Shown here: positions 6,904 to 7,860 of the stretch, piece after piece
Layout: each line of letters begins with the position of its first letter
How positions within the stretch are numbered: position 1 is the stretch's first letter
NCBI GenBank assembly: GCA_025055355.1
Contig: JANWYM010000172.1
Coordinates: forward strand, 1 to 7,860
DNA length: 7,860 bases
DNA from: Abditibacteriales bacterium
GTDB taxonomy: Bacteria > Armatimonadota > Abditibacteriia > Abditibacteriales > JANWYM01
Reading direction: 5' to 3'
Position numbers and translations under genes: made by a program
The notes under the pieces: generated by a model
What the model saw: only the letters and a program-made list of their open reading frames with translations
What the model was told of the DNA's origin: nothing
Database searches by the model: none

Positions 6904-7840
6904 ACGGATACCACCCATACTGCCTCCGCACCTCCAGCATCAACAGATACCGCTCCAACGGCAAGCCCTTGAACGCTACGTTGGTCGTGCTGTAAATGTA
7001 GCCGCCGCCGGGCATCCCATGCTGGAGCGTGTAGAGGCAGTGCGCGATGATTTCCTCGTCCGTGCCCGTTTGCAGCAACGCGCAGTTCACTCCGCCAATT
7101 AGGCACACTTTGTCGCCCACCAGACGCTTCACGACGGCGAAGTCCATGTCCCGCGCCTGCACGTCAATCGAGTGCAGCGCGTGCGGCTGGCACGACACAA
7201 GTTGGTCGAGAATGGGCATGATGTTCCCGTCGGTGTGTTTGATGACATACGCGCCCATCTCCCGATACCCCGCCACCAACCGCGCCAGATAGGGCGTCAC
7301 GAACTGCGCGAACATCGGGGGAGAAAGAAACGGTCCGGTGTTGAAACAGTAGTCGGCGCACAACGCAAAGCCATCGAACCCGCCGTCCAACAACCGCTTG
7401 CCCCGTTCTAAGGCGTCGTCCACCATCGCATCAGCGCGGCGCTTCATTTCATCCCCTCTCTCGAAAAACGCTACTGCCATTGCCTCCATGTTGGCACCAG
7501 TGGGAATCGCATACGTCGCGTCGCCGTGACAGATGAGCAAATACTTATCGCCCACGAGTTGGCGGATGCCCCGCGCCGTCTCCATCAGCCCCTTCTCATC
7601 GGGGGCGCGGGTGATCATGATAATGCAGTAATCCAGCGTCTCTGCCACTTCCACGTAGAGTTCGGCGTTCTGGGCAATCATCCGCTCGCGCTCTCGAGGG
7701 CTGGCGTCCTTGAAGTCAGCGTGGAACTCCTTGCCTAACAGTTCCTGCGTAAGTTGGAACTCTAACTCAAAGGTCGGTACCAACCCCGGCGGAGGTGGGC
7801 GACGCTCTAAGGCGATGATGGCGTGTTGTTTGGGGGTCAT
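6902..7840 (-). CDS. Uroporphyrinogen decarboxylase-family protein (URO-D / MtaA-CmuA-like fold), not HemE
   Basis: This is a 312-residue protein of the uroporphyrinogen decarboxylase superfamily (PF01208). Seen: the common opening MTPKQHAIIALERR, the central DGFALCADYCFNTGPFLSP segment (about 156-173), KHTDGNIMPILDQL at 201-214 with His202, HSIDVQA at 223-229 and LIGGVNC at 247-253 with Cys253. The HemE substrate-binding motif (PVWxMRQAGR) is absent from the N-terminus, so it is not a heme enzyme. Family knowledge: such paralogues include corrinoid-protein methyltransferases that bind zinc through His and Cys residues; here the usual His-x-Cys appears as His-Thr-Asp. A methyl-transfer role is inferred. 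It is probably cytoplasmic, as no signal peptide is seen. The start is chosen by family alignment; only 20 bases upstream are visible, they hold no clear Shine-Dalgarno and the frame stays open, so a start outside the window is possible. Confidence 0.88.
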   Translation of the reverse strand: MTPKQHAIIALERRPPPPGLVPTFELEFQLTQELLGKEFHADFKDASPRERERMIAQNAELYVEVAETLDYCIIMITRAPDEKGLMETARGIRQLVGDKYLLICHGDATYAIPTGANMEAMAVAFFERGDEMKRRADAMVDDALERGKRLLDGGFDGFALCADYCFNTGPFLSPPMFAQFVTPYLARLVAGYREMGAYVIKHTDGNIMPILDQLVSCQPHALHSIDVQARDMDFAVVKRLVGDKVCLIGGVNCALLQTGTDEEIIAHCLYTLQHGMPGGGYIYSTTNVAFKGLPLERYLLMLEVRRQYGWYP

Positions 7841-7860
7841 GGGTTCTTGCCAACGGATTT

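Noticed and set aside
3283..6918. Glycosidase start at ATG 6918, overlapping the upstream gene by 17 bases
   Set aside because: There is no Shine-Dalgarno before 6918, whereas GAGGTGG is correctly spaced from 6888. The ten extra residues would also precede the signal peptide with charged sequence.
6902..7840. HemE, the uroporphyrinogen decarboxylase of heme synthesis
   Set aside because: The N-terminal Arg/Gln-rich substrate motif is absent, the chain is somewhat short, and no heme gene is adjacent.

Overview
This window comes from a bacterial chromosome or contig of fairly high G+C content. Every gene I can support lies on the minus strand, so the reading order is from high to low coordinates. 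The taxon cannot be fixed from the sequence. A short bifunctional-nuclease (DUF151) protein, a non-heme uroporphyrinogen-decarboxylase-family protein and a very large secreted glycosidase together recall Armatimonadota, Fervidibacteria-like or planctomycete-type polysaccharide degraders; this is a low-confidence inference from gene content.

Layout from right to left. At 7840-6902 is a uroporphyrinogen-decarboxylase-family (MtaA/CmuA-like fold) protein that is not a heme enzyme. Its stop codon overlaps the ribosome binding site of the next gene, at 6888-3283. That gene encodes a secreted, roughly 1200-residue multidomain protein with an N-terminal beta-sandwich, an amidotransferase/flavodoxin-like domain, a carbohydrate-binding-like module, an Ig-like domain and a C-terminal clan GH-A (GH5/GH2/GH42-like) catalytic barrel. 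The two genes look like one translationally coupled unit. An imperfect G/C-rich inverted repeat and a hairpin at 3186-3244 probably end this unit.

A new unit starts at a good extended -10 promoter near 3137-3166. It encodes a DUF151 bifunctional nuclease (3032-2523). A small reading frame overlaps the nuclease stop codon (TGATG) and appears to continue in another frame after a GGGGCGGGG tract. It would give an 87-residue protein with a C-terminal membrane helix, and it is either frameshifted, mis-sequenced or decayed.

After a roughly 340-base intergenic stretch with a convincing extended -10 promoter (2011-2039) and several CGTGC/GCACG half-sites comes a patatin-like phospholipase-family protein. 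It starts at 1916 and runs open off the left edge for 638 codons. Its Ser115/Asp336 catalytic dyad is intact. It is the largest gene of the left third of the window and can be missed because its stop codon lies outside.

I found no tRNA, rRNA, CRISPR array, transposase or phage gene. The best candidates for new biology are the coupled methyltransferase-like and glycosidase pair, the glycosidase's atypical acid/base motif, and the frameshifted small membrane protein.
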